A stretch of 64,000 nt of DNA from Trichaptum fuscoviolaceum (Eukaryota > Basidiomycota > Agaricomycetes > Hymenochaetales > Trichaptaceae), in contig CAJSYZ010000011.1 in assembly GCA_910574455.1 (NCBI GenBank), forward strand, positions 3,828,941 through 3,892,940. Reading direction: 5' to 3'. The position numbers were made by a program, and so were the translations under genes. The notes beneath the pieces were generated by a model. It did no database searches and was not told the DNA's origin. It saw nothing but the letters and a program-made list of their open reading frames with translations. Shown here piece by piece: positions 42,891 through 54,732 of the stretch. Numbering within the stretch: position 1 is the first letter of the stretch; each line of letters begins with the position of its first letter.

Positions 42891-43872
42891 ATTGTGTGAT
42901 TGGGCCCGCACCGTAAATGCTACGCACTTCCAACTCCCTCGCTTCCTCGTCTGAGAGGTCCCAACGGTAGCCTTGGTCGAGAACGCCGTAAGCGAAGGTC
43001 GAGCCAGATCCTACGGAGAACAAGTCTCCCTTCAGGCGCGACCCGTCCGAATCGACATAATATATAGAAGGGCCTGATTTGTCCCAGCCGCAGATCATGG
43101 TACCCTTCGAGTTTCGAAGTTGTGAGCAAACACATCGGATGTTTCTCGGAGGCACCACGAAGCACTTACGATGCTGAGCCCCATTCCCTTGTATGAATAC
43201 AAGATATTGCTGAGAAACTTGCTCGCAGCCGCTACGGAGATGCGTTCCCGATTGCGAAGCTCGTGCAGACGGCATTGCATACCAAGGTACGTCTCCCAAT
43301 ACAGGCAGTCGCCTGGATCCTTCCTGAATAAGTTCATTTTTCACAGATCACAGAAGTCCTCACCTGCCCCTCCAGCAACGGTCCCCAGAAGGTACTTGTT
43401 GATCTCCACGACTTTCTTCACTGTCCCGGAACCTATGTACAGTATGCATATGCTGAGCACAATGCTTGAGGTAGTGGTGCAAAGTGACATCGTTCACTAG
43501 GGGCGGACTGACCTATATAGCTACCCATCGTCGCTCTTGAGTCGACGGCGACGATCACTCCCCCCTTGAAGCGAAACGCCAGTGTCGTTGTTCCGTGCGC
43601 AATCTTGATTCGGCAGGACGGGTCTGCGTGGTCGTCCGTATGCAACCTGAGGAACGCAGTCGGCTATGGCGGGATGGAAGCGGAGTTAGTCCCCTCTTCT
43701 TTAGCAACAGTTCGCATCCTTTGGAGATGTGACCTACGTCTGGTAAAGGAGGAAGCGCGAATGTTGGGAGACCGTCGCCCCCCGGATTCATGCCTTGCAT
43801 GAGTTCATGCACATCTTCAACGCCTTGCTCTCCTGGCTTCGCAGACGAGAACCTGTTGACGAAATCGTTCAT
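42883..43872 (-). pseudogene. PRE2: Proteasome subunit beta5 (chymotrypsin-like), 3'-truncated
   Basis: The start ATG is at 43872. After a propeptide, cleavage at HG|TTTLAF would expose the catalytic Thr1; D17 (VAVDSRAT) and K33 (GTVKKVVEIN) of the mature protein are present. Body motifs include [51 protein letters not shown] and [18 protein letters not shown]. Four short introns are visible. After RSIYG the family should continue for about 50 residues in a further exon, but here the frame runs through a likely splice donor (GGTGCG) into the 3' end of a SINE and stops at 42883. The essential gene must exist elsewhere; this copy is probably non-functional. Confidence 0.85.
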
Positions 43873-44435
43873 GGGGATACTGAGCCTAGGTCTACGAAAG
43901 GTGCGGTATCTGATGAATATGCCCACATAGTGTAGTCGTATTTAAAAGTGTGTCAGATAAGATGGTGCGCTTACGCGTATGAAGGGTGACGCGTTCATAC
44001 CAACCACGCAAGCCTCCTCACACATACATATGGCCTGATGTCGCGCCCGTTAACATTGCATCATTACGCAAGCAGTCTAGAAACCCGCAGTCATGTCTTC
44101 TGTATATTAAAGAGTAATATCACGCCTGCTCCGCGTCGGTCATATTTCTGTCTTTACAAGAACGAAACATCCCCCACAAATGATGACAGTGCCTTCCCCC
44201 CCCCCCCCCACACACACACAATAGATTTATACATAGCTCAGTATGCTCTTAAAGTATCATAAGTAGTTGGAGATGGAGAAGGGTACGAGTGTGTGATTGA
44301 GTAGCGGTCACAAATTCACGAAACTTCGCTTATAGTACGGATGATACTATAAACAATTCTATTTAGATCAAATGGTAAAGAAAGGACGCGGGTACATAGT
44401 ACAAGAATATACAAAGGTCAAGCACAGCACGACAA
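43873..44435. other. Intergenic region with C-run and CA repeat
   Basis: This contains the promoter side of the proteasome copy and the 3' side of the next minus-strand gene. A run of about 14 C followed by ACACACACAC lies at 44192-44220. No gene was recognised. Confidence 0.5.
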
Positions 44436-47400
44436 TCATTGACACAGCCATGCCGCCGTGCTATCAGGACCATCCAGGTCCAGGTCCAAGTCCAAGTTTA
44501 CCTCCCGGTGGGTGTCTGCAAAAACGAGAACAGAAGGCGGCCGCCTGGGTACACGACTCGGCCCTGGTCCGGTATAGGTGCTTGAAATGTCGGCAGTGGG
44601 AGCGGTGGATTGTACATCGTACGAGCCCGAAAGTGTCGCAGCTTCCTTCCGGCGACGGCGCCTATCTGGAACTTTCGGAAGCTTTGGAGACGCTAGCATA
44701 GTGCCATTCTGACTATGATGACTCGGCCCTGAGTCTGTAGGATGTCGGTTGTGAGTGCGATCGTGAACTCGAGCTTTAGCGGGCGGAGCTTCGTCTACCA
44801 CGGCCATCTTCTTCTTCATCTCCCGCCTAGCCCGCTTCGCTTCCTCTGTCCACTCCGAACCGCCAATTGTCTGCAGCTCGTTCATCGCGTCCATGCGGGT
44901 GATCCGCCTGAAGTATTGTGAGTGGTCGACGTATGACGGGAGACCGAGCTCTGAGTCCAGTGCTTCTCGCAAGCCACTGTGCAAGGTATATGACTGCGGT
45001 AAAGGGCTCCTAGAATCGAAGAGTAAGAATTCATGAACTTTATAACATGAAAATCCCACAAACGGACGTACCAACTCATGAAATCTTCTTCCCCACCCGG
45101 CAAGCGACTAATGCAGAGGAACAATCGCCCTGAGGCTATGGACCTGAAGCGAGAAAGGGAGAATTTAGCGGAGTCGCTTTCTAATGCAGTTGCCGAATAC
45201 TTACACGACAACAACTGAAAGCAGATGAGTCATTTGAACAGCACATGTTTAATAAGACAACTTACAAACTGGTATGCACATGCACATGGATTGCTGAAAG
45301 CGGGTCGCATTCTGTCAGAGCGTCCGCTCATATGGACGAGAATAAAACTCACAAACTCGAAAGAATTGGCTTCAGCTGAAGGGCGGGCCGTAAGTCGATA
45401 ATTTTAAATTTAATTAAATTTTGTCCTTCGTTTCAGGCTGACGTCGGACTTACGTGTAGTATTGAGGACTACGCAAACCTGGAATGCACAGAAAAATGAG
45501 GAATTAGACCGTCACTGAGTTTAACAGAGGAGCCGCTTACCAGTAGACCAATCTTTGCAATGATGATTACCAGAACCCAAAACAACCCTTGTTTTAACCA
45601 AATCCTCCACATTCTCGTCCTGGCCGGAACGTCATAGACAATCCATCGCCAACTGCTTTCAGAGGATGAGGTGAGGGAAGATTGAAGAGCCTGGGTCCCA
45701 GTTGCGCTTTCCAGGGTATTGGATCGACTTCGAGTTGGCTTGAAGGGCTCAGGTGCAAAATGCACAGTCGAGATGGTGCTTGCGGCGGATGAATTCGCTC
45801 GATTGCGTCTATCCGAGCGCATCATCTGTGGCTCAGTGGTAAGAAAATTATTGGAAGAATTCGGAGAAAACGGGGCTGTGAGCGAGGTTGCCTGAACAGA
45901 ATGAGAGACGGAGATTTCGACAGGGGCAGGGATATGTGAGCCTCTTCGGTCGTGTAAAGGAGCGTCGCGATGCCGTCTGGCAATACCTGTGACCAGAAGG
46001 GTGAAAGCAAATATATCAACAGCGAGAACTGAAGAAGCAAAGACATGTTCATAGGTTAGAGATTCGTGTTCAATAAAGAAAGAAGAAGCGTACAATAAGC
46101 ACAAATAGTAATAATTAATCTCGGATCTCCTAAATTGTTGCCGTACGCAACGCCAATCCCGAGCCCGGGAGGCATGAGCGCACGTTTGCGATGAATGACG
46201 GACACCGTACTCGCGAGGGATAAAGAAACAGCTGGTGGAGCGAAGGCGCAGCCTGGCTGACCGGGTTCGGACACGGGGATACGGGACATGCGGTGCGTGC
46301 CGAGGCAGAGCAGAAGCCATTGGCCGATGTAGATAAAGAGGAAAATAGTTGGAAGCAATGTGGTTTGGAGTAGCAGTTTCAAACGAGGGAGTGAGCACCG
46401 TGATTCAGATATTGAAAAGGACCGGCTGTCGGGCTTGGGTGACCTGTGACAAAACCCGCGGTGTTAAATTGTAAGAGTGTCTTAATCTTGCCGTACGTGC
46501 TAACGCACCAGACAGCCAAACTAGATCAAACTCAATAGTGAGCAAGAGAATCCTCGGGGAGGTAGAAGATGTGAATATTCTCACGTTCTGAGGATAAGTA
46601 GGATGTTTCCGAATGAAAATCCGGCAAGTGTCGTGACCTATTAGTGCAAAAGTCAGACATAAGACGATCGAGACAATAGAAATACCTAGGCGATGCAGCA
46701 CCCGACGATAAACATCACGATCACTTACCCAAGCAACAATGTTGATCACTTTCCACTCCTCGCACGTTAATGTCTCACTGAAACGCGACCCAGGAGCCGC
46801 CGACGCGGAGCCCGTTTGTGAAGGTAGGTCTAGGAGTATAAGGAGGGCCAGGAGCGACGCGAACGTGGTGAACCGAAGCAGGAGGTAATCGAACTTCGCT
46901 AGGAGATTGCAAAACCGGAAGAAAGTCAGACGAGTCCACTCGCGCCCTTCTTTCGGATAAGGTCTGGTAGTTGACGGAGGGGACGGCTGAGGTGACGGTC
47001 GGTCTTCGCGATCGGCGGCGTGATCGAGGGCGTCGCCGACGCCAACGTCAAATTCGGACACGGACGTCGGGATCCGTGAGCGGTGTTCGGCGCCACGAAG
47101 TGGAACCGCCTGCAATTCGAGGTTCTCGCTCTGCGTCACGTTCGATCGTCTCCTTGCGCGGCTTGAGAGGGATATTAGAGGTAGTCTCTGGCGAAGGCGA
47201 GCGAAGACAAGTAGCGCCGACGGGCACGCCCCGCGCAGCAATGAACATAGTAGCCTGAAGTCATAGAAGACAAACTGCGCTGCCTCCCAGGCGTACATCC
47301 CAGTCGCGGTGTGTGCGAGGTCAGAGGCAATGTCTAAGGGTCGTCCTGAGTTAATTCCATGGAGCGCAAACTGCTAATAGACCTCAAACTACTCACGACT

Positions 47401-47511
47401 GTTTATGTCGGCGCCCTGCTGTGCCCTTCGAAATATCATGCTTGCAGTAGCATTTGTGTTGGCGACGAGTAATGGATGGCCATACCATGCCAGCGCAGTT
47501 CCAGCCGACAT
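44436..47511 (-). CDS. Multi-pass membrane protein, basidiomycete 7TM-like family
   Basis: A start at 47511 (MSAGTALAWYGHPLL) and a splice from about 47398 to 47333 lead into MYAWEAAQFVFYDF. About seven hydrophobic helices follow: near 46860 (FASLLALLILLDL), 46670 (ISIVSIVLCLTFALIG), 46540, 46340 (LPTIFLFIYIGQWLLLCLG), 46120, 46040 (SSVLAVDIFAFTLLVTG) and 45570 (LFWVLVIIIAKIGLLV). A long hydrophilic tail runs to 44436. The topology resembles uncharacterised 7TM proteins common in Agaricomycetes. The junction near 46400 and exons around 45200-45480 are not fully resolved. Function unknown; receptor-like is only a suggestion. Confidence 0.55.
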
Positions 47512-48677
47512 CGCATCTTCTGGTCAGGATTGCAGGTCAAGGAGACATCCAGTGTCAACAGCCGGCCTCATATATGAAACAAACAGGTTCAGCCGTGACT
47601 GATCCCCGCCCGAGATCAAAAGCACCAGGAACGGTCCCACACGACGCCGTCCGACGCTCGTTCTTCTGCTGTATAAAAGGTGCCAATAACCTCGGCGCGA
47701 AAGCTAGGTTGTGGGTGTCTAGGAGATGGCAGGAGGTAAAGTTGAGGATCCCTGACACCGGGCTTTCCAAGTTGATTGTCGAACTGCATCCAACTTCTTC
47801 TCTTCTACTCTTTTCGCTTCGTATGCTTCCTTCTGGCGCCTGAAGTACAATTAGGCACGAGTTATCCCTGGGGTGTGTTGCCTGATAAAATGAGCTTTTA
47901 GCGCAGTAGACGGATACGCTGGAGCCAGAGAAGGTGTGTGCTACTCAAAGTTCAACAGTATGAAGATCTAAGGCCTCCCACGTAGTCATAGTCGAGCTTA
48001 CACGCAAAAAATGTGAAGTCCATTGCACCATATGCATTTAGCTTGAGTCAAATAGAAGCCGAGCATGCCACTTTCGATAGACAGTCAATCGTAGGGTCGC
48101 ACAGATACAGTGGCGATTGGAGACACGTGTCTACTATATAGACTGTGGCGTATGATGTCAATCAGACTTGCGAATTGACAGCTATACGATCACTCACCTC
48201 TTATGGTTGCCAGTTGCATTAGCAATAGTGTCGTTAAGTATGCTTTATAACTGACACTTCATAGATTCCATTGTGCAGTTTGAGAACAAAGATTCTTGCT
48301 GTGTCGAGCAAGTTACGGAAAAGACACCAACTACCGACAAGTAGGACGAGCTTTGAGTTTAAGCCCGGGGCCCGAATACCCGCCCGAATCTTTCTGACTC
48401 GGTTAACGGCCACTGGCGCTACAGTGAGGTAACTGATTACGTCTGACCGAAATGGAGGCGAGTTTGTTGATTGAGGATGGTCAATATAAGTTAAAGTAGA
48501 TGATTGTGTAATTGACAGAGTGGTATGTAAGACACGGAAAAATCATACCATATTCTATCAAATCAACTGTATACCCCTCCCGCTGGAAAGAAAAACCCAT
48601 CAGAAGAAAAGCAGAGATCTAAGTCATCGTCACCTTGCTGGTCCGGCTGTATGAAATCGTAGCGTTTGAAACATCTT
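47512..48677. other. Intergenic region, nothing recognised
   Basis: About 1.2 kb between two minus-strand genes. The right part is the 3' side of the MFS gene. Short frames on the plus strand at 47454-47843 are antisense to the membrane protein's start and are not supported. Confidence 0.45.
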
Positions 48678-51436
48678 CTATACTCGCGTATTTCCACCTT
48701 TCTCCACACTCGTCATCTCGATAGCCTCCCCGGGTTCGACGTCCACATCACCCGCTGACACGCCACTGTGCTTACGTCCGTCGCTCTTCTCCGAGTCCTT
48801 CCCGCCGAGCTTAGCCGCCCGCAGCTGCTCCCGCGCGCGCCTCCGCATCTCCGCCTCGTCCGCGCGCACGAGCTCCTTGTGCTTGATCATCGCCGCGCTC
48901 ACGAACACACAGAGCGTGGCGAGCGCCGCGTTCAAGATGAACACCGCGTGCGTGCCATGCGTGTAGCCGTCCAAGATGCTGCGCGCCGTCGAGGCGGAGA
49001 CGTGAATGGCGTTTGCGTCTGCGTCCGAAGACGTCGAGCTAGAGCTATTTGTTTGGTTGGGATTGGAGAGGGTGGGGAGCACGGTCGGGTCGTCTATGAT
49101 CTGGTCGATCGTGGCGGCCGGAAGCCCGAGGGAGGTCATACGCGTCCGGAGAGAGTTGTTGCTTGTTATAGAGGAATTGGGCTGAGATTAGTTATGCACC
49201 TCAGAGACACTTATCCCGAACATTTAAATCCCTAACTTACATTATCGTACTACCTATGGCAAGAGATAGCGTTCCTCCAAGTAATCGCACGAACTGCACG
49301 AACCGTAAAGCACATCCGGAGTCAGTCTTCGCTGGGTTTCAGGAGCGAAATGAAGGAAAGACGCACGTTTCGGACAGCAGTCACAACAGACATATCCCTC
49401 CTCGAGACACTCGCTTGTGCGGCGACAGTCGTTGTCTGAAGTGTCTATTACGTCGCATGATTAGTGTGTACGGTCTTTCAAGTCTCACAGCGAAAGAGAC
49501 TCGCCTGCCCGGCACCCACACCTGCTAGTAGCATGTACACCACCAACAGAACTTTCTTCGTCGTATCATCCACAGTGGATAGTAAACCGCAGCCAACTGC
49601 CCAAATACTGAAACCAAGGTAAATTATCGACTTGAAAAGTAAACATCAATGATCATGTCGGAAAGAGAGAACGCGGATCTTACCCGGTATTTCCCAGTTC
49701 TCGAGACAGCTACTCCCTGCTTGCGTACATTGCACACAGAGACTGTTCAATCAGAGTAATGGATGATGAAACAACCAGAGGCACGCACCGCACAGAAACT
49801 CGACACCGTTTGGCTTACGAGTACGGGGAGAAGAAACACACCAGACTTCGTCGGAGAGTAGCCGAGTGCGGCTTGGAAGAATTGTGGAAGATAGTAGAGC
49901 GAGGAATTGAATATGAATCCGCTGTGACCGTGATTGGCCGTCAGGTGGCTTGTTTACGTTGATCGAAGTTTAATCGAAACGTACTTGACGAACATCGTGA
50001 TATACACGCCCGTAACTGTCATATGTTTGAAGATGTACACTTAAGTGAGTCAGGTCGATCAGTATGCTGAGCAAGCAAATTGATTTGCGGAAGAAACGCA
50101 CTGGGCACGATCGGTAACTTCGCCACTTTCCACTCCCAGAGGCAGAACAACGAGACTACGACGAATCCCGAGATCAGCGTCGCGAGCACGATAGCGGACT
50201 TCCACGGGTATGTGACACCGCCCTGCAAGGGATAGCACCAAAATCGACGATCAGTCTTGAAAACAAAAGTAGATGTGGAATATAGACGATTGAGAATGAA
50301 GAGGTCAAACACACCCAAATGAGAGGCAGAATCACCAACGTACACCCGCCAAGCGTAAGTGCCGTCCCGACGTAATCCACTGCAGCGAGCTTCTTCTTCA
50401 TGTCACCCTCCACGCGCTTCAGTGGTAGGATGAACATAACGATAAGGATCCCGGAGAGTGCGATCGGCTGGGTTACCCAGAAGCACCACTTGGATAGAAT
50501 CAATTAATATGGATTAATATGAACGAATGAGAAGCTTTTGTAGCAAGGCTTACACGCCATGAAACCTTCTCACTCAAAACACCTCCAATGAGAGGCCCGA
50601 TACCGTTTCCAAGCGCAACAAATACGCCAATAATCCCTTGATATTTACCTCTTTGCAATACGAGAGAAAAATTAGCGTTTGCGCAGAATAAGTGACAAAC
50701 ACATTGCACGCACCGATCCCTCAAACTGACAATATCCGACATGATTATCTGTGCGATTGATATAATCCCTCCGCCGCCCGCGCCGGCGATACCTCGGAAG
50801 ATGATGACCTCGATGATCCTGTTCGAGAAACCAGCGGCAAGGTTTCCGACCATGAACACGCCCATGGCAAGGCAGAGAGTGGCCTTTCTGCCGAAGATGT
50901 CGGAGAAGCGTCCGTACAGCGGCTGGAAGGCGGTCGAGGTGAGGAGGTAGGTGGAGGGGACGAAGGAGGAGACAGAGCCTGTCTTGCAAGTCATATGGAG
51001 GATTTAGGACGCTGGTATATATAAGATACATATGTTAGAACTTGCCAGCATGGAAATGCGACGCGATACTTGGAAGAGCGGTCGCAACAAGTGTCTGGTC
51101 GAGGGTCGAGACGACGATGCAGACCGCGAGACCAAGCAGAATGGGTATGACCTTGCGCGAGGGAAGTAGGTTTGTCTGGTCTGTCAACGATTCCAGCAGC
51201 TGAGACGTCTCGTGCTCGTGTTTCTCGGCGTGCCCGTGTGTGCTCGTTCGACCTGACGGTGTGTCGATGGCTAGCACTGTGCTTGGGACGAGTTCGCTCA
51301 CCGGAGCAAGGACTTCCTCCAGGGCATCGGTAGGTCTAATCTCGACCCCGTCTTGCCGTTGCAAGCTCTCCTTCATAGGATTTTTGGCTGGAACTTGAAG
51401 GATGTCCTTCGCCGGGTCAGCGACAACATTGGCCAT
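48678..51436 (-). CDS. MFS transporter, DHA2-type drug:H+ antiporter family
   Basis: Reading starts at ATG 51436 and ends at 48678. Motifs: LDQTLVATALPSIASHF in helix 1, GRFSDIFGRKATL (MFS motif A) after helix 2, and GAGGGGIISIAQIIMSDIV. Many short exons continue through VPMYIFKHMTVTGVYITMFV (about 50030), LYYLPQFFQAALGYSPTKSG (49870), VVYMLLAGVGAGQ (49535) and SVSRRDMSV (49400). The last helix is GTHAVFILNAALATLCVFVS, followed by a charged cytosolic tail. This is the 14-helix architecture of fungal efflux pumps, which export small molecules through the plasma or vacuolar membrane. The first intron is GC-AG (51045-50979). All exons join in frame as far as I can follow. Confidence 0.85.
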
Positions 51437-52268
51437 TACTGCAACTTCAATCAAAGGTCAACGTTGAGCGTTGAGGAAAAGATGCACAAAACGCACCCCG
51501 GTGTTCTTCCAGTGCCTCATGTTGTATTCCGCATAGTCCGATAACCAGTCATAGTGCAATGACGAAAATAGGACGGACCGACCAGAGAGTGTCGTATGAC
51601 ACCTTTTTGTGAACGGAGGTTGATCACTGCTAGTGGTAGATAAGATTACTACTACCTTATTGGGGTGCGTAAACCTTTATTTTGGTGGGCCTTATTGGAC
51701 AGAATAAACTACATTTGAACTCAGATCATGTGAAAGAACATCCAAATCATGGATTATCATGGATTATCATGGATTATCATGGTTTATCATGAACACACCA
51801 TAACGGGATCATGAATTTTCGTGATTATTCATGATAGATCATGAAGTCACCATGAAGTTTGCCAAAATTGGTAAATAACAAATAAATACTAAAATTGATA
51901 TTCTAAAACTGGATATGGGAAACTTCAGGGACATCATTGATGACATCATAGTTTTCATCATGGTGCCATCATGATTCTAGCGTTTGTCAGCAGAAGTTTT
52001 ACAAGTTTATTAATAAATTTCAAAATTTCTATTTATCCGGATCATGAAGTCAATCATGATATTTCATGGTCATCAGGTAGTGAAAGTGAGAGTTTAGTTA
52101 TAGAATGTGGAAACTGAAACTCGGCCATAGATAATTGAATATGATAAAGAAATTATTATAAAGAAATTCTGAGGGCATCATGATGTATTCATGATAGACT
52201 TATGAATTAAACTTAGAGTGTGACATCTCACTAGCACGCTCTCACTCTTCACGTCGAATGCGATCACA
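51437..52268. other. Promoter region and ATCATG-rich flank of the integrase gene
   Basis: The left part (51437-51650) should be the MFS promoter. The right part is AT-rich and contains the repeat cluster listed next. No gene was recognised. Confidence 0.5.
51745..52205. repeat. Cluster of ATCATG / CATGAT motifs
   Basis: Four direct units close to ATCATGGATT lie at about 51748-51788, and some ten further ATCATG or CATGAT words are scattered to 52205, often as short palindromes. The cluster ends just before the integrase gene. Dense short motifs near the end of a transposon often serve as transposase-binding sites. Confidence 0.6.
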
Positions 52269-54164
52269 ATGGAGGGCCCTAACATTGGTGGGGCACCAGA
52301 AGACATACTTGCTCGGATTCGCACACAAGAGCGGCAGCTTCTCGTACGAGTTGACAATGTTCTTACGCGTCAAAGAGGAGATCCAAACCGTATGGTGCAG
52401 GCACGACAGCGTGCTATGGAGCTTTCGCAAACTGCAGAGACTGTGAGTTGGTATAAAGACATATCATAATGAATTCTACACTAATTTACATCAATGCAGC
52501 ATCAGCATGTATTCGCTGCTGAGGAGTATGGTATCTTTCAAGCATCCATGCAAGACATAATCAGGGAGCTCGATGTTGCCATATACGAAGCAAATGAACC
52601 ATCAGATGAACCTCCTTTGCCAGTAACCCAGACAGTGCGAAGGGGCGGTCGGGGCCGACCTCAAGTGGAAATCGATGAGACGTTTCTGCAATCGGCATTT
52701 GAGGTGCGCGGCCCCAGTTACATCGGTGATCTCTTGGGAGTCTCCGCAAGAACAGTTTGTCGTCGCGCGTTGCAGCTCGGACTTGTTGAACCCCAAGCTC
52801 CGGTGTTCAGCACTGTTGAAGGCGAAGACGGAGAACTCATCCACCTTCATACGACCTCCACAAGGCCTGTGTCCACCTTGACCGACGATGAGCTGATGGG
52901 GTTTGTTGTCCAGTCAACTGAACTGTTTCCTTATGTCGGAGCGCGTAGCATCAGGTCCGACTTGCTAAACTTTGGACACCGTGTTCCATTGAAACGAGTG
53001 TCAGCTCTCCTCAACCGAGTGCGAGGTGTTCCCGGAGACTTCGGGATCAGGTTTATTGAACGTAGGGTATACAGGGTTGCCGGTCCGAATGCTCTATGGC
53101 ACCATGATGGCCAGCATGGTATTTCTTCATGTTTTCATGCATTGAATAAGTTTGACGTTAGCATACAGGGCTCATCAAGTATGGTTTTGTCATACATGCC
53201 TTCATTGACGGGTACTCCAGACTCGTTGTTGGCATCCGTGTTAATAACAACAACCGGGCTCAGACAGTACTCGACCTTTTCACTGCCGCAATGCAAATAT
53301 ATGGCGAGCCTAGGCGCATTCGAGGAGACCACGGCACAGAGAACCTTCGAGTTGCTGCATGGATGGAAGAGCGCAACGGGCCAGACAGCAGGTCATACAT
53401 ATGGGGACCGTATGTATTCACCTAAACCTAATAGTGAGTAGACATCCTAACAATACATCTAATTTACTTCCTTTCTATAGGAGTGTCCATAACTCCCGTA
53501 TCGAGCGCCTCTGGTATGACGTGACAGTGGGATTCGGTCGGAAATGGAAGGAGATGTTTCAACACCTTGAAGCGCAAGAGGGACTTAACACTGCTTGCCG
53601 ACCTCATAAATGGCTGCTTTGCCACCTATTCCTTTCGTCCTTGAACGATGAGGCCAAACGATGGCAAGGTTATTGGAACAACCACATGATGTCAATTCGT
53701 GGTAAGTATTAATGATATCAACTTGCCAGTACACCTAGAACTCACGTATAACAGGTCAGCGCACCCATAGCCCACGAGAAATGTTCATGTTTGGTCACAT
53801 CCGCGAAGGGGCGCGAGGCCTTCACCCAACCAATGACGATGTTGCTGATGCCAATGAGTACGGGATTGACTGGGAAGCAATGAGAGAGAATCGTAACGGC
53901 TTCGCAGACGAATTGGTTAGGGAAGAGATGCGCAGGTACTTCGAAGGTGCTCCACAGGTTGAAGGTGCTCCACAGAACGCACCTCGAAACCTGGCACATG
54001 TCCCTTGCGAGCCTGCAGATTGTCCTTTAGAAGAAGATCAAGTTGCTCGCTTGGATGAGCACATTCGAGCTCATTTCCCGCAGTATACGTCCAATGTAGT
54101 GACACGCAGAGAGATTTGGGCTTCCGCTCTGGCAATATGTCAAGAGATGTCTGACGAATTTTGA
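52269..54164 (+). CDS. DDE/rve-type integrase of a DNA-transposon-like family, intact
   Basis: Five exons (52269-52442, 52500-53118, 53169-53409, 53481-53701, 53755-54164) with GT-AG introns give 554 residues without a stop. After a helical N-terminus, a helix-turn-helix-like segment (SYIGDLLGVSARTVCRRALQ) probably binds DNA. The catalytic core shows D in LWHHDGQHG, HAFIDGYSRLVVGI, D in RIRGDHGTEN and E in VHNSRIERLWYDV, with 34 residues between the last D and E. This is the retroviral-integrase fold without reverse transcriptase nearby. The C-terminus is acidic. All catalytic residues are present, so it may be active. Confidence 0.8.
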
Positions 54165-54732
54165 TGAGTGTATATACAGTAGATCGAACATTAACAAGTT
54201 ACACACCTGGCAATACAGTCCATATGTTATTGATTTCGAACGCAGATAAGCAGCTCAAAGCCATGTAGTTCAGCTAGGATCACGAAGCACACTGACGGAA
54301 GGCAAACACCAATGTGAGCAAGTCCGGTCGCTTGTACACTTGCCCCAACGGATTTCCCCTGTGCTGTCCACTGCTAAGCAAAATTGTCATGGAAGTGAAT
54401 GTAGCGGGATACTTGTTCAAGGACCAAGGTGTCGAATGTGTATGCCAGAACACCTAGCATTTCCGCCTGTCAAACCTCTTCAAAAGCAAGAAGAATGAGA
54501 CTGACCTTTGTAGACTGCAATGGCTCTCCGCGAATGAATTACCGCTCCAGTGCACTGACATTCCTGGCTAAACCGTAGTAAGCGCTCCTCGCCATCTTCT
54601 TTAAGACAACGCTGTTAGCTCATTTTATCGATGCACGACTGCGGACAGTAATGGTTGAAATCTGAAGAACTCCGCCTGAGACCTTGCGCAAAGCTACTAT
54701 ATTCAGATATAAGTTGAATTACACTTTACATC
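54165..54732. other. Gap between convergent genes
   Basis: About 570 bp between the integrase gene and a convergent minus-strand gene. No ATCATG cluster like the left flank was seen, and no terminal repeat was recognised. Confidence 0.45.

Noticed and set aside
49140..50018. Missing middle of the MFS transporter, suggesting a pseudogene
   Set aside because: Reading the minus strand by splice sites recovered the expected helices as short in-frame exons.
51745..52205. CRISPR-like array
   Set aside because: The motifs are 6-10 bp, irregularly spaced and in a eukaryotic genome; there are no uniform repeats with spacers.
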